64,000 nucleotides of DNA from Hamadaea sp013361475 (GCF_040654195.1 NZ_JBFAHM010000003.1:372001-436000), one strand, 5' to 3'; positions 52,629 to 62,038 are shown, counted from the first letter of the stretch. A program made the numbers and translations. Notes: generated by a model from the letters alone, not told the origin.

Positions 52629-54314
52629 ATGGCGACCGATAATGCCGTGACTGCCAAACCCGCTGTCCGGCGGAAGCGCGGCGAAGGACAGTGGGCGCTC
52701 GGCCACCGGGAACCGCTGAACCCGAACGAGCGGACCAAGAAGGACGACAACCCCCTCAACGTCCGGGCCCGGATCGAGTCCATCTACGCCCACCACGGGT
52801 TCGCCAGCATCGACCCGGCCGACCTGCGCGGCCGATTCCGCTGGTGGGGCCTGTACACCCAGCGTAAGCCCGGCATCGACGGCGGTCGCACGGCGATCCT
52901 GGAGCCGCACGAGCTGGACGACGAGTACTTCATGCTTCGCGTACGCATCGACGGCGGTCAGCTGAGCCTGGCGCAGCTGCGCGTGCTCGCCGACATCTCC
53001 ACCCGGTACGCCCGCGACACCGCCGACATCACCGACCGGCAGAACATCCAGTACCACTGGATCCGGATCGAGGACATGCCGGCGATCTGGCAGCAGCTCG
53101 AGGCGGTCGGCCTGTCGACCACCGAGGCCTGTGGCGACACGCCACGGGTCGTGCTCGGCAGCCCGGTCGCCGGGGTCAGCGCCGACGAGCTGGTCGACGC
53201 CACGCCCGCGATCGACGAGATCGTCGGCAAGTACATCGGCGACCCGGCCCTGTCCAACCTGCCGCGCAAGTTCAAGACGGTGGTCTCCTGGCTGCCCGAC
53301 GTGCCTTACGAAGCCAACGACGTCGCCTTCCTCGGCGTCGTCCACCCCGAGCACGGGCCGGGCTTCGACCTCTGGGTCGGCGGCGGCCTGTCCACCAACC
53401 CGATGCTCGCCCAGCGGCTCGGCGTGTGGCTGCCCCTCGCGGAGGTCCCCGAGGTCTGGAAGGGCGTCGTCGAGGTCTTCCGCGACTACGGCTATCGGCG
53501 GCTGCGCAACCGGGCGCGGTTGAAGTACCTCGTCGCAGACTGGGGCGTCGCCAAGTTCCGTCAGGTGCTCGAGGACGAGTTCCTCGGCCGCAAGCTGGTC
53601 GACGGTCCGGCGCCGGAGCTGCCGGCCCAGCCGATCGACCACATGGGCGCGCACCCGCAGCGTGACGGCTCGTTCTACGTCGGCGCCTCGCCGATCGTGG
53701 GCCGTGTCTCCGGGCCGATGCTCCACTCGCTCGCCGACGTGGCCGAGGCGCACGGTTCCCAGCGAGTACGCCTGACGCCGTACCAGAAGCTGCTGGTCCT
53801 CGACGTGGCGCCCGAGCAGGTCGACTCGCTCGCCGACGCCCTGGAGGCGATCGGGCTGCAGGCGCGGCCGTCGCAGATCCGGCGGTCGACGATGGCGTGC
53901 ACCGGCATCGAATACTGCAAGCTCGCCATCGTCGAGACCAAGGCGACGGCGGCGGCGGTCGTCCACCACATCGAGTCCACCGGCCTCGACCTGCCGATCA
54001 GCGTCAACGTCAACGGCTGCCCCAACGCGTGCGCGCGTACGCAGGTCGCCGACATCGGCTTGAAGGGCCAGCTGGTCCCGGGTCCGGACGGCGAGCTGGT
54101 CGAGGGCTTCCAGGTGCACCTGGGCGGCGGTCTCACCCTGGCCAAGGGTCAGCAGTCGGGCTTCGGCCGCAAACTGCGGGGCCTCAAGACCACCACCGCC
54201 GAGCTGCCGTCCTACGTGGAGCGGCTCAGCCGGGCGTACCTGGACGGGCGGAAGGACGCCGACGAGGCGTTCGCCGAATGGGTCCAGCGGGCGGATGAAG
54301 ATGTCCTCCGGTGA
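52629..54314 (+). CDS. sir: Assimilatory ferredoxin-dependent sulfite reductase
   Basis: 561 residues. The [4Fe-4S]/siroheme cysteines are Cys424, Cys430 (ACTGIEYCK), Cys464 and Cys468 (NGCPNACAR). Ferredoxin-type sulfite and nitrite reductase half-domains are duplicated as usual. The clustering with cysH and a sirohydrochlorin chelatase identifies sulfite rather than nitrite as substrate. It reduces sulfite to sulfide with six electrons. ATG 52629 follows AGGAGG. The 3' end overlaps the zinc-ribbon gene by 20 bp. Confidence 0.93.
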   Translation: MATDNAVTAKPAVRRKRGEGQWALGHREPLNPNERTKKDDNPLNVRARIESIYAHHGFASIDPADLRGRFRWWGLYTQRKPGIDGGRTAILEPHELDDEYFMLRVRIDGGQLSLAQLRVLADISTRYARDTADITDRQNIQYHWIRIEDMPAIWQQLEAVGLSTTEACGDTPRVVLGSPVAGVSADELVDATPAIDEIVGKYIGDPALSNLPRKFKTVVSWLPDVPYEANDVAFLGVVHPEHGPGFDLWVGGGLSTNPMLAQRLGVWLPLAEVPEVWKGVVEVFRDYGYRRLRNRARLKYLVADWGVAKFRQVLEDEFLGRKLVDGPAPELPAQPIDHMGAHPQRDGSFYVGASPIVGRVSGPMLHSLADVAEAHGSQRVRLTPYQKLLVLDVAPEQVDSLADALEAIGLQARPSQIRRSTMACTGIEYCKLAIVETKATAAAVVHHIESTGLDLPISVNVNGCPNACARTQVADIGLKGQLVPGPDGELVEGFQVHLGGGLTLAKGQQSGFGRKLRGLKTTTAELPSYVERLSRAYLDGRKDADEAFAEWVQRADEDVLR

Positions 54315-54498
54315 CCGGGCGTTCCCCAGCTTCTGCCCCTACTGCGGGGACGAGGATCTGCGTCCCCACTCCGATGTCCACGGCACCTGGGAGTGCCGGT
54401 CCTGCACCAGAGTCTTCTCGCTGAAATTCCTCGGCCTACACGTCCCTCAGAATTACAGCCCCTCGGAGGTCCGAAGTGAGTACCCGAGCAGTAGATGA
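54295..54498 (+). CDS. Small zinc-ribbon protein within the cys operon
   Basis: 67 residues. Two CxxC pairs (FCPYCGDEDLRP and WECRSCTRVFSL) form a zinc ribbon. It overlaps sir (20 bp) and cysH (23 bp), so it is co-translated. Similar small proteins lie between sir and cysH in other actinobacteria. The role is unknown; it could be a metal-dependent partner or electron/sulfur handling factor. ATG 54295, or ATG 54301. Confidence 0.85.
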   Translation: MKMSSGDRAFPSFCPYCGDEDLRPHSDVHGTWECRSCTRVFSLKFLGLHVPQNYSPSEVRSEYPSSR

Positions 54499-55180
54499 GC
54501 TTGTCGAGATTTCCATTCGTGCTGGAAAGGCGCTCGAAGGCAAGCCCGCCGAAGAGATCATCGCCTGGGCGGTGGAGACCTTCGGCGACCGCTTCGCCGT
54601 GACCAGCTCGATGGCCGACGCCGTCGTGGCGCACCTGGCCTCCCGGGTCGCCCCCGGCATCGACGTCGTCTTCCTCGACACCGGCCTGCACTTCGCCGAG
54701 ACCCTGCGCGTACGCGACACTGTGGCGCGCACGATCCCGGTGACGATCCGGTCGGTGCGGCCGGAGCTGACGCTGGCCGAGCAGGACGCCGAATACGGCC
54801 CCCGGCTGTATGCCCGCGACCCGGACCTGTGCTGCTCGCTGCGCAAGGTTCAGCCGCTGGAGAAGGTGCTCGCCGAGTACGACGCCTGGGCCGCCGGGCT
54901 GCGCCGCGACGAGTCGCCGACCCGGGCTAAGACCCCGGTCGTCCACTTCGAGTACGCCCGCAACAAGGTCAAGGTGAACCCGATCGCGGCGTGGACGCAG
55001 GACCAGGTCGACGCGTACATCGAGCGCTATGACATCCCGGTCAACCAGTTGCTGAGCAACGGTTACGGCTCGGTCGGCTGCTGGCCGTGCACTCGGCGTA
55101 CGGCGGCGGGGGAGGACCCGCGCGCCGGGCGCTGGGCGATGTTCGACAAGACCGAGTGCGGTCTTCATTCGGTGGCGTGA
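54476..55180 (+). CDS. cysH: Adenylyl-sulfate (APS) reductase, 4Fe-4S type
   Basis: 234 residues. The iron-sulfur cysteines are the CC pair in LCCSLRKVQPL and the pair in GCWPCTRR; the catalytic Cys is in KTECGLH at the C-terminus. The CC/CxxC set marks APS rather than PAPS reductase. SSMADAVVAH is the nucleotide loop. It makes sulfite for Sir, with thioredoxin as reductant. GTG 54476 overlaps the zinc-ribbon gene. No cysDN/cysC genes are in the window. Confidence 0.95.
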   Translation: MSTRAVDELVEISIRAGKALEGKPAEEIIAWAVETFGDRFAVTSSMADAVVAHLASRVAPGIDVVFLDTGLHFAETLRVRDTVARTIPVTIRSVRPELTLAEQDAEYGPRLYARDPDLCCSLRKVQPLEKVLAEYDAWAAGLRRDESPTRAKTPVVHFEYARNKVKVNPIAAWTQDQVDAYIERYDIPVNQLLSNGYGSVGCWPCTRRTAAGEDPRAGRWAMFDKTECGLHSVA

Positions 55181-55182
55181 TT

Positions 55183-55908
55183 ATGAAACCGCTGCTCCTG
55201 GTCGCGCACGGGTCCCGGGATCCGCGCGCCAACGCCACGACCCGAGCCTTGGCAAGGGTCGTGGCGGCGGCGCGGCCCGGCCTCGACGTCCGGGTCTCTT
55301 TCTTGGAACTCGCCCAGCCCAGTCCGGCCACCGTGCTCACCGCCCTGGATGAGCGCGCCGTCGTCGTGCCGTTGTTGCTGACCAACGCGTACCACGGGCG
55401 GATCGACCTGCCGGCTCAGGTCGCCGGGTTCGATGTCGCCGTCGCGCCGCCGTTGGGCGGGCCGTCCGACCATCTGCTCGCCGGGCTGCGCAAACGGCTC
55501 GACGCGGCGATCGGACGCGACGCGTATGACGGCCTCGTCCTGGCGGCGGCCGGTACGCGCATGGCCGAGGCCCGGGTGGTCGTCCACCAAACCGGTGATG
55601 CCCTGAGCGCTGCTTTAGGCGTACCAGTGGAAGTCGCTTATGCCGCCGGCGCGACCCCTTCGGGCGGTGAGGCAGTCGCGGCCTTGCGTGCTCGTGGCGC
55701 GCGGAGAGTGGCCGTGGCGAGCTACTTCTTGGCCTGCGGACGCCTTTTCGACCTGGTCACGGACAGTGCGGTACGCGCGGGCGCGGTGGCGGTGGCCGAA
55801 CCGCTGGGCGCGTCGTGGGACCTGGCGCGGCTGATCCTGGAGCGCTACGAGTGGGCGAGCACGAGCTTGCCGAACACGTCCCCGGTGGCCAGCTTCTCGA
55901 ACGCCTGA
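55183..55908 (+). CDS. Sirohydrochlorin chelatase (CbiX/SirB family)
   Basis: 241 residues. LLLVAHGSRDPRANATT carries the metal-binding His of class II chelatases, and a second half-domain (GLVLAAAGTRMAEARVVVHQ) follows. It most likely inserts iron to form siroheme for Sir. It starts 2 bp after the cysH stop. The last 64 bp overlap the convergent MDR gene, so its C-terminal ~20 residues (WASTSLPNTSPVASFSNA) may be an extension. Confidence 0.88.
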   Translation: MKPLLLVAHGSRDPRANATTRALARVVAAARPGLDVRVSFLELAQPSPATVLTALDERAVVVPLLLTNAYHGRIDLPAQVAGFDVAVAPPLGGPSDHLLAGLRKRLDAAIGRDAYDGLVLAAAGTRMAEARVVVHQTGDALSAALGVPVEVAYAAGATPSGGEAVAALRARGARRVAVASYFLACGRLFDLVTDSAVRAGAVAVAEPLGASWDLARLILERYEWASTSLPNTSPVASFSNA

Positions 55909-56792
55909 CGCGCGTCGGCGAAGGTGAAGACCTCGTCGATCACCGGCCGGACGCCCTTGGTCGCCACCAGGTCGATCAGCGCGCGCAGTTCGTCGGCGGT
56001 GCCCATGCTGGAGCCGAGGATCTGCAGTTCCATCATGAACACCCGGGCCAGCAGCATCTCCGCGCTGCGGCCGGAGGTGGAGCCGGAGACGACCACGCGG
56101 GCGCCGGGCGCGGCGCACTTGAGCGAGTGGTCGAAGGTGGCCGGGCCGACCGTCTCGATGACGACGTCGACCCGCTCGGGCAGTCGCGCGCCGGGCTCGA
56201 CGGCGATCGCGCCGAGGGCGGCGATCTTCTTCCGCTTGGCGGCGTCTCGGCTGGTGGCGTAGACGCGCTTGCCCATCGCGTGGGCGAGGACGACGGCAGC
56301 GGTTGCGACCCCGCCGCCCGCGCCCTGCACGAGCACGGCGTCGGCGTCCTGGACCCGGCCCTTCGTCGTCAACATCCGATACGCCGTGAGCCACGCCGTC
56401 GGCAGAGCCACCGCGTCCTGCGTGGACACTGCGTCGGGCAGCGGCAGGAGGTTCTCCGCGGGGACGGTCACGTAGTCGGCCAGAGTGCCCTGGTGCTTCT
56501 CGCTGAGAAGCGAGAATCCGCGCGGGTCCTTGGCATCCGCGATGACCGCGTGCACCAGTACGCGACTCCCGTCCGCCCGTTCGGCGACGGCGTCGCAGCC
56601 GAGGATCATCGGCAGCTGGTTCTCAGCCAGGCCCACACCGCGCAGCGACCAGATGTCGTGGTGATTGAGGGCGCTGGCCACGACCTTGACGACCTCCCAG
56701 CCCGGGTGCGGCTGCGGTTCGGGACGCTCCCCGATGGCCAACCCGCTCAGCGGGTCTTCCGGATTGATCGCCTCTGCATACACCGCACGCAT
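55845..56792 (-). CDS. MDR-family zinc-type oxidoreductase (quinone reductase-like)
   Basis: 315 residues. GroES-like half: SALNHHDIWSLRGVG and PMILGCDAVAERADG. Rossmann half: VLVQGAGGGVATAAVVLAHA and YATSRDAAKRKKIAALGA. Structural zinc cysteines are absent, so it fits the quinone-oxidoreductase or enoyl-reductase branch using NADPH. ATG 56792 is chosen because TAGGTT (top-strand AACCTA 56800-56805) is 7 nt upstream; TTG 56801 is possible. Substrate unknown. Confidence 0.87.
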   Translation of the reverse strand: MRAVYAEAINPEDPLSGLAIGERPEPQPHPGWEVVKVVASALNHHDIWSLRGVGLAENQLPMILGCDAVAERADGSRVLVHAVIADAKDPRGFSLLSEKHQGTLADYVTVPAENLLPLPDAVSTQDAVALPTAWLTAYRMLTTKGRVQDADAVLVQGAGGGVATAAVVLAHAMGKRVYATSRDAAKRKKIAALGAIAVEPGARLPERVDVVIETVGPATFDHSLKCAAPGARVVVSGSTSGRSAEMLLARVFMMELQILGSSMGTADELRALIDLVATKGVRPVIDEVFTFADARQAFEKLATGDVFGKLVLAHS

Positions 56793-56845
56793 GGGTGTCA
56801 ACCTACCCGGTGGTAACGCGGGCCGCGTGACGCGGGCTACTTTCG

Positions 56846-56907
56846 CGCTGGATCAGGGATCCGGGTCGAATCTTGACCCAAGATTCGACCGAGATCCCTG
56901 ATCCAGC
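56846..56907. repeat. Palindromic intergenic element, copy 5
   Basis: Left arm CGCTGGATCAGGGATCCGGG, right arm equivalent to CTGGATCAGGGATCTCGG; tip CTTGACCCAAG. It ends 17 bp from the stop of the minus-strand malic enzyme gene and lies upstream of the MDR gene. Confidence 0.9.
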
Positions 56908-56923
56908 TGAGACGAAACGGGCG

Positions 56924-58063
56924 TCAGGCGGCGGCGATGACGGCGGCCGCGACGGCGGGAGCGACCCGCGGGTCCAGGGCGCTCGGCACGATCTGGTCGG
57001 CCCGCAGATCGTCCGCGACGATCCCGGCGATGGCGTCGGCCGCGGCCAGCTTCATGGCCTCGGTGATCCGGGGCGCTCCGGCGTCCAGCGCGCCCCGGAA
57101 GATCCCCGGGAACGCCAGCACGTTGTTGATCTGGTTCGGGAAGTCGCTGCGTCCGGTCGCGACGACGGCGGCGTACTTGCCGGCGATGGCGGGCGGCACC
57201 TCCGGCGTCGGGTTGGCCAGCGCGAAGATCATCGAGTTCGGGGCCATCGCGGCGACGGCCGACTCGGCGATCTGCCCGCCCGACACCCCGATCAGGACGT
57301 CCGCTCCGGCCAGGGCGGCCTCGATGCCGTTGGCGACGTGGCGCGCGTTGGTGATCGCGGCGAGCCCCGCCTTCTCCGATCCGGCGGCGAGGTCGGGGCG
57401 ACCGGCGTACAGGGTGCCCTTGGAGTCGCAGACGATCACCCGGCCGGCGTCGACACCGCCCGCGATCAGCATCTTCGTGACGGCGATCCCGGCCGCGCCC
57501 GCGCCGGAGACGACCACGCGCAGGTCGCCGAGGTCACGCCCGAGGAGGCGCGCGGCGTTGCGCAGGGCGGCCAGCACGACGATGGCGGTGCCGTGCTGAT
57601 CGTCGTGGAAGACCGGGATCGGCAGCTCGGCGTCCAGCCGGCGCTCGATCTCGAAGCACCGCGGGGCGGCGATGTCCTCCAGGTTGATCCCGCCGAACGA
57701 GGGCGCGAGCGCCTTGACGACGGCGATGATCTCCTCGGTGTCCTGGGTGTCGAGGCACACCGGCACCGCGTCCACCCCGCCGAACTGCTTGAACAGGACG
57801 GCCTTGCCCTCCATGACCGGCATCGCGGCCCGGGGGCCGATGTTGCCCAGGCCGAGCACGGCCGACCCGTCGGTCACCACCGCGACGGTGTGGCCGACCC
57901 AGGTCAGCTCCCGGGTCAGGGCCGGGTCGGCGGCGATCGCCTCGCACACCTGGGCTACCCCCGGCGTGTACGCCAAGGAGAGGTCCTCCCGGCTCGTCAG
58001 GGGGACAGTGCTGGCCACGGCCATTTTTCCGCCGCGGTGCCGGGCGAAGACGGGATCTTCCAC
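56924..58063 (-). CDS. Malic enzyme, short bacterial form
   Basis: 379 residues. Catalytic regions LAYTPGVAQVCEAI, VTDGSAVLGLGNIGP, FGGINLEDIAAPRCF and PVFHDDQHGTAIVVLAAL bind malate and metal; VVSGAGAAGIAVTKML is the nucleotide fold. It decarboxylates malate to pyruvate with NAD(P)+. GTG 58063 is preferred because GGGAG (top-strand CTCCC 58071-58075) lies upstream; TTG 58108 would add 15 residues. Palindromic element 5 follows the stop. The 58064-58301 gap shows no gene. Confidence 0.93.
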   Translation of the reverse strand: MEDPVFARHRGGKMAVASTVPLTSREDLSLAYTPGVAQVCEAIAADPALTRELTWVGHTVAVVTDGSAVLGLGNIGPRAAMPVMEGKAVLFKQFGGVDAVPVCLDTQDTEEIIAVVKALAPSFGGINLEDIAAPRCFEIERRLDAELPIPVFHDDQHGTAIVVLAALRNAARLLGRDLGDLRVVVSGAGAAGIAVTKMLIAGGVDAGRVIVCDSKGTLYAGRPDLAAGSEKAGLAAITNARHVANGIEAALAGADVLIGVSGGQIAESAVAAMAPNSMIFALANPTPEVPPAIAGKYAAVVATGRSDFPNQINNVLAFPGIFRGALDAGAPRITEAMKLAAADAIAGIVADDLRADQIVPSALDPRVAPAVAAAVIAAA

Positions 58064-58301
58064 GATTGGGCTCCCAGAGAGAACTTCACAAAGCCGGGCG
58101 GTCGTCAACAGGTGCGCTGACCCGGCTCGGCGGGCTACGAACGGGAGGTTACCCGAGGAAGTGGCGATCGGGGATGACCCGCACGCGTCGCGAACTGGGC
58201 AGTTTCCGAGGTGCCGGAGAGGCCCAAGTGGTGGCCGCCAGCGTACCCCCCGCCGGTCGGGCTCGCCGCGACCAGGGTGGAGATCTTGTCGTTAACGCGG
58301 C

Positions 58302-60560
58302 ATGACGGCCGTCCTGGAGCAGACCACCGCCCCGACTCAGCCGCCGACGCGGCGTACGCCCGCCGCCTGGCTCGCCGCCTGGGCGCCGGCGCCGCTGGCG
58401 CTCGCCGGCCTGTCGGTGTTCGTCGTGTCCAACGGGGTCTCCGTCCGCGACCTGCTCGCGTTTCTGGCGTACCTGCTGGTGGGAATCACCCTTCCGGGCG
58501 CGCTGTGGTGGCGGGCGGCGCGCCGGGGCTCCAGCACCCTCGCCGAGGATCTCGCCGCGGGCACCACCCTCGGGTACGCCCTGGAGGTGCTGACCTACCT
58601 GCCGGCGCGGGCGGCCGGCGTACCGCTGGCGGTGTTGGCCTGGCCGATCGCGACCTACCTGCTGTTCGGTCTGGTGCCGGGGCTGCGTCGGGTCTGGCGA
58701 ATGCGTCCGGCCGACCGGCTGCCGGTGTGGTTCTCCTGGGTGCTGGCCGGGCTGGCCTGTTATCCGGCGATCTGGTCGGCGATCCCGTTCTACGCCGGCC
58801 ACGGCCTGTCCTACCCGGCTTCGGCCTCACCCTACGTCGACCTGCCCTACTACCTGTCGCTGATCGGCGAGGTGAAGCACCACATCCCGCCGCAGTTCCC
58901 GTTCGAGGCCGGGCAGCCGCTGACCCACCACTGGTTCCTGCATCCGGAGATCGCCGCGACCAGCTGGGTCACCGGCATCGAGCCGATGACGCTGCTGTTC
59001 CGGCTCTCGATCATGCCGATGATCCTCGCGCTCGGCGTCATGCTCGCCCTGCTGGCGCGGCGGATCATCGGCGCCTGGTGGGCCGGCGCGCTGACCGTGG
59101 CGGCCACGTGGACGCTGATCGGACCGGCGCTGACCAGCTGGGCCGGTGGCCTCTCGCCGGGCTACTCCGGGCTGCCGCTGCTCTGGATCTGCCCGACCCA
59201 GACCTTCGGGGCGGTGCTGTTCGCGGCGCTGATGCTGACGGTCTGCTCACTGGTGAGCCGTGGGTCGGCCCGGCCCGACCGCCGTTGGGGCGAATGGGCG
59301 GTCTTCACCGTGCTCTGCACGGTCGTCATGGGGGCCAAGGGAACCTTTGGAGCACTGCTCCTGGCCGGGATCGGCCTCGCGACCGTCCTCGGCTTCGTGC
59401 TGGCCCGGCGGATCGACCGGACGCTGCTCGGCCTGGGCGCCGTGACAGGCGTCCTGTTCCTCGTCACCCGGCAGCTGGTGTACGAGGGGGAGAGCTTCGG
59501 CCTGCGGGCGATGTTCCCGGCGCCGTCGCTGATCAGCCGCATGAACGCCACCGGACTGACCGGCGACCGGCCGCTCTGGGCGTACGCGGTCCTCGGGGTG
59601 CTCATCCTCCTCGGCTGGGTGTGCCTCGGCGGCCTGATCCTGCGCCTCGGCCGGGCCGGGCTGGCCGAGCCGATGCCCGGCATCCTCCTCGGCGTCGGAA
59701 CGGCAGCACTCCTGCTCGTCCTGGTCCTCGCACACCCCGCCGGCAGCGAGCACTACTTCGTGTACTCCGCCTGGCCGTACGTCTGCCTGCTCGTCGTCGC
59801 CGGAGTGGCGGCTCTGCTGCGCAGCCGGGAGACGGCCGCGTGGCGGTACGCCGCCGCGGTCGGCGGGGGAGCGCTCGTGGCGTACCTGACGGTCAAACTC
59901 GGTCCGGCCCACCGGCCGGCCGCCGATCGGCTGCTGATCCTCGTGCTCGCGTACGCCGTCCCGACGGTGGTCGCAGTCGCGGTGGCCGCCGGGTTGGCCT
60001 GGCGTACCGGAGGTGGGCGGAGACTCCTCACGAGCCTGCTCGCCGTGGCGTTGCTCGGATTCGCCGTCGAGACCAGCGTGGCCGGCTGGCGTCCGCCGCC
60101 GGACCAGCGGCCGACCCGGTTCATCCCGGCCGGGGCGTTGGAGGCCGGACGCTGGCTGCGCGACCATTCCAGCCCGGACGATCTCGTCGCCACCAACGCG
60201 CACTGCTGGCCGCCGGTGAAGACCGGCTGCGACAGCCGCCACTTCTGGATCTCGGCGTACGCCGAACGCCGGGTCCTGGTGGAGAGCTGGGGTTACACCG
60301 CATGGGCGCACGCGGAGTGGATCCCGTTCCGGCTGCGCCCCGTGCGGGTGCCGTTCCACAACCCGGCGCTGCTGGCCGACAACGACACCGCGTTCGCGCA
60401 GCCCACCGCGGCCAGTGTCGGCAAGCTGCGGGACGCGTACAAGGTGAAGTGGCTTTTCGTGGGTCTCACTCAGCACAAGCCGGCCGACGGCCTGGACCGG
60501 GTGGCGGTCCTGCGGTACGCGGCCGGCTCGTGCCGGGTCTATGAGATTCCGGCCTCCTGA
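58302..60560 (+). CDS. Large polytopic membrane protein, probable GT-C type, paralogue B
   Basis: 752 residues with about 15-16 membrane segments and a C-terminal soluble domain (about 600-752). The motifs shared with the 48387-50597 protein include the loop GEVKHHIPPQ ... PLTHHWFLH after the fourth or fifth helix, the PDDLVATNAHCW block and FWISAYAERRVLVESWGY. Both may act on a polyprenyl-linked sugar in cell-envelope assembly; this is inferred from topology only. ATG 58302. It overlaps the convergent FAD gene by 22 bp. Confidence 0.72.
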   Translation: MTAVLEQTTAPTQPPTRRTPAAWLAAWAPAPLALAGLSVFVVSNGVSVRDLLAFLAYLLVGITLPGALWWRAARRGSSTLAEDLAAGTTLGYALEVLTYLPARAAGVPLAVLAWPIATYLLFGLVPGLRRVWRMRPADRLPVWFSWVLAGLACYPAIWSAIPFYAGHGLSYPASASPYVDLPYYLSLIGEVKHHIPPQFPFEAGQPLTHHWFLHPEIAATSWVTGIEPMTLLFRLSIMPMILALGVMLALLARRIIGAWWAGALTVAATWTLIGPALTSWAGGLSPGYSGLPLLWICPTQTFGAVLFAALMLTVCSLVSRGSARPDRRWGEWAVFTVLCTVVMGAKGTFGALLLAGIGLATVLGFVLARRIDRTLLGLGAVTGVLFLVTRQLVYEGESFGLRAMFPAPSLISRMNATGLTGDRPLWAYAVLGVLILLGWVCLGGLILRLGRAGLAEPMPGILLGVGTAALLLVLVLAHPAGSEHYFVYSAWPYVCLLVVAGVAALLRSRETAAWRYAAAVGGGALVAYLTVKLGPAHRPAADRLLILVLAYAVPTVVAVAVAAGLAWRTGGGRRLLTSLLAVALLGFAVETSVAGWRPPPDQRPTRFIPAGALEAGRWLRDHSSPDDLVATNAHCWPPVKTGCDSRHFWISAYAERRVLVESWGYTAWAHAEWIPFRLRPVRVPFHNPALLADNDTAFAQPTAASVGKLRDAYKVKWLFVGLTQHKPADGLDRVAVLRYAAGSCRVYEIPAS

Positions 60561-62038
60561 GCCTCGCGGTGTTGGCTGGGCAGCACCGGCGCGGCGCGGC
60601 CGGTGCCGTGGTCGCCGGCCTTGTGCTCGTGGTACTCCTCCTCGACGTTGACCGCCCAGATGTCGTGGCCGGCGCCGGTGAGGATGTTCTCGGCGCTGAG
60701 CATGGCGGTCAGCATCGAATGGTCCTGATTGTTGTAGCGGTGCATGCCGTTGCGGCCGACCGGGTGCACGTTCGGGACGGCCTCGGCCAGCCACTGCCGG
60801 ACGGTGTCGACGTTGCGCTGGTAGCGCTCGTCGTAGACCGGGTACGCCTTGGGCATCCGGACGACGTAGCCCTGCTCGACCGCGCCGGGCCGGACCAGAC
60901 CGAGCTTCTCCAGTTCGGCCGTGGCCAGGGCGACGAGGTCGGCGTCGGCGGCGTCCCACAGCTCGTCGCCGACGTTGACGAAGTACTCCAGGCCGAGACA
61001 GGTGCGCCCGTCCTGCACGAGGTACGGCGACCAGGACCCGAAGTTCTGGATGCGGCCGACCTGGACGCCCGGCGTGTGGATGTAGATCCAGTTGTCCGGG
61101 AAGCTGAACTCCTCCGGCACGACCAGGGCGACCGTCAGGAAGTCCCGATAGCGCAGGTCGTCGGCGGCTGCCCGGACCTCGGCGGGCGCGGCCGGTTCCA
61201 TGGCCCGCACGAGGGCCGACAACGGCATCGAGGAGACCACGTCCGTCGCCGGTACGCGTCGCTCCCCGTCGCAGTCGCGAACGGACACCGCGGTGACGCC
61301 CGCGTCGTCCCGATGCACAGCGGTGACCGCCGTCGACAGCGCGACCGTGCCGCCCTGCTTCGCCACGAGCTCGGCACACCGCTCCCACATCATCCCGGGC
61401 CCCAACTTCGGATACTGGAACTCCTCGATGAGGCTGGTGATGTCCTTCTGGTTGCGCTTGGGCAGCAACGCGTTCAGCACCGCGCCGGCCAGCGAGAGGT
61501 TCTTGATGCGCTGGGCCGCCCAGTCCGCCTGCAACTCGGTGGCCGGCATGCCCCACACCTTCTCGGTGTAGGTCTTGAAGAAGATGGAGTAGAGCCGCCA
61601 GCCGAACCGCGCCGACACCCAACCCTCGAAATGCGACTGATCCTTCGGCGGCCGGACCTGCGCCCAGGCGTACGAGCCGACGCAGCGGACGGCTTCCACC
61701 ACGCCCAGTCCCCGCAGCGCGTTCATGGCCTTGAGCGGGTAGTCGAACAGGACGCCGTTGTAGTAGATCCGGCTCATTCGCGGGCGGAGCAGAAAGTCCC
61801 CGTCCGGCAGGATCTCGTGCCACAGCTCCTCGACCGCCGCGACCTTGGTGAAGAACCGGTGCCCGCCGATGTCGAACCGCCAGCCCTCGCGTTCGGCGGT
61901 GCGGCTGATGCCGCCGACCACGTCGTCCGCCTCGAAGACGGTGACCGCGCGAGCGGACTTGGTCAATTGGTATGCCGCAGTGAGGCCGGCGGGGCCGCCG
62001 CCGATCACCACGATGGAGGAATCGTCCATGGCCTGCAT
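60539..62038 (-). CDS. FAD-dependent amine-oxidase/UDP-galactopyranose-mutase-like protein
   Basis: 499 residues. VVIGGGPAGLTAAYQL is the FAD Rossmann loop, VFEADDVVGGISRTAEREGW binds the ribityl part, and GGHRFFTK is a hallmark of this protoporphyrinogen-oxidase/UGM-like branch. The C-terminus contains NQDHSMLTAMLSAENILTG. Members often sit in envelope-polysaccharide clusters. Its placement against a GT-C-like gene fits that. ATG 62038 or ATG 62029 (three codons on) can be the start. Confidence 0.85.
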   Translation of the reverse strand: MQAMDDSSIVVIGGGPAGLTAAYQLTKSARAVTVFEADDVVGGISRTAEREGWRFDIGGHRFFTKVAAVEELWHEILPDGDFLLRPRMSRIYYNGVLFDYPLKAMNALRGLGVVEAVRCVGSYAWAQVRPPKDQSHFEGWVSARFGWRLYSIFFKTYTEKVWGMPATELQADWAAQRIKNLSLAGAVLNALLPKRNQKDITSLIEEFQYPKLGPGMMWERCAELVAKQGGTVALSTAVTAVHRDDAGVTAVSVRDCDGERRVPATDVVSSMPLSALVRAMEPAAPAEVRAAADDLRYRDFLTVALVVPEEFSFPDNWIYIHTPGVQVGRIQNFGSWSPYLVQDGRTCLGLEYFVNVGDELWDAADADLVALATAELEKLGLVRPGAVEQGYVVRMPKAYPVYDERYQRNVDTVRQWLAEAVPNVHPVGRNGMHRYNNQDHSMLTAMLSAENILTGAGHDIWAVNVEEEYHEHKAGDHGTGRAAPVLPSQHREAQEAGIS

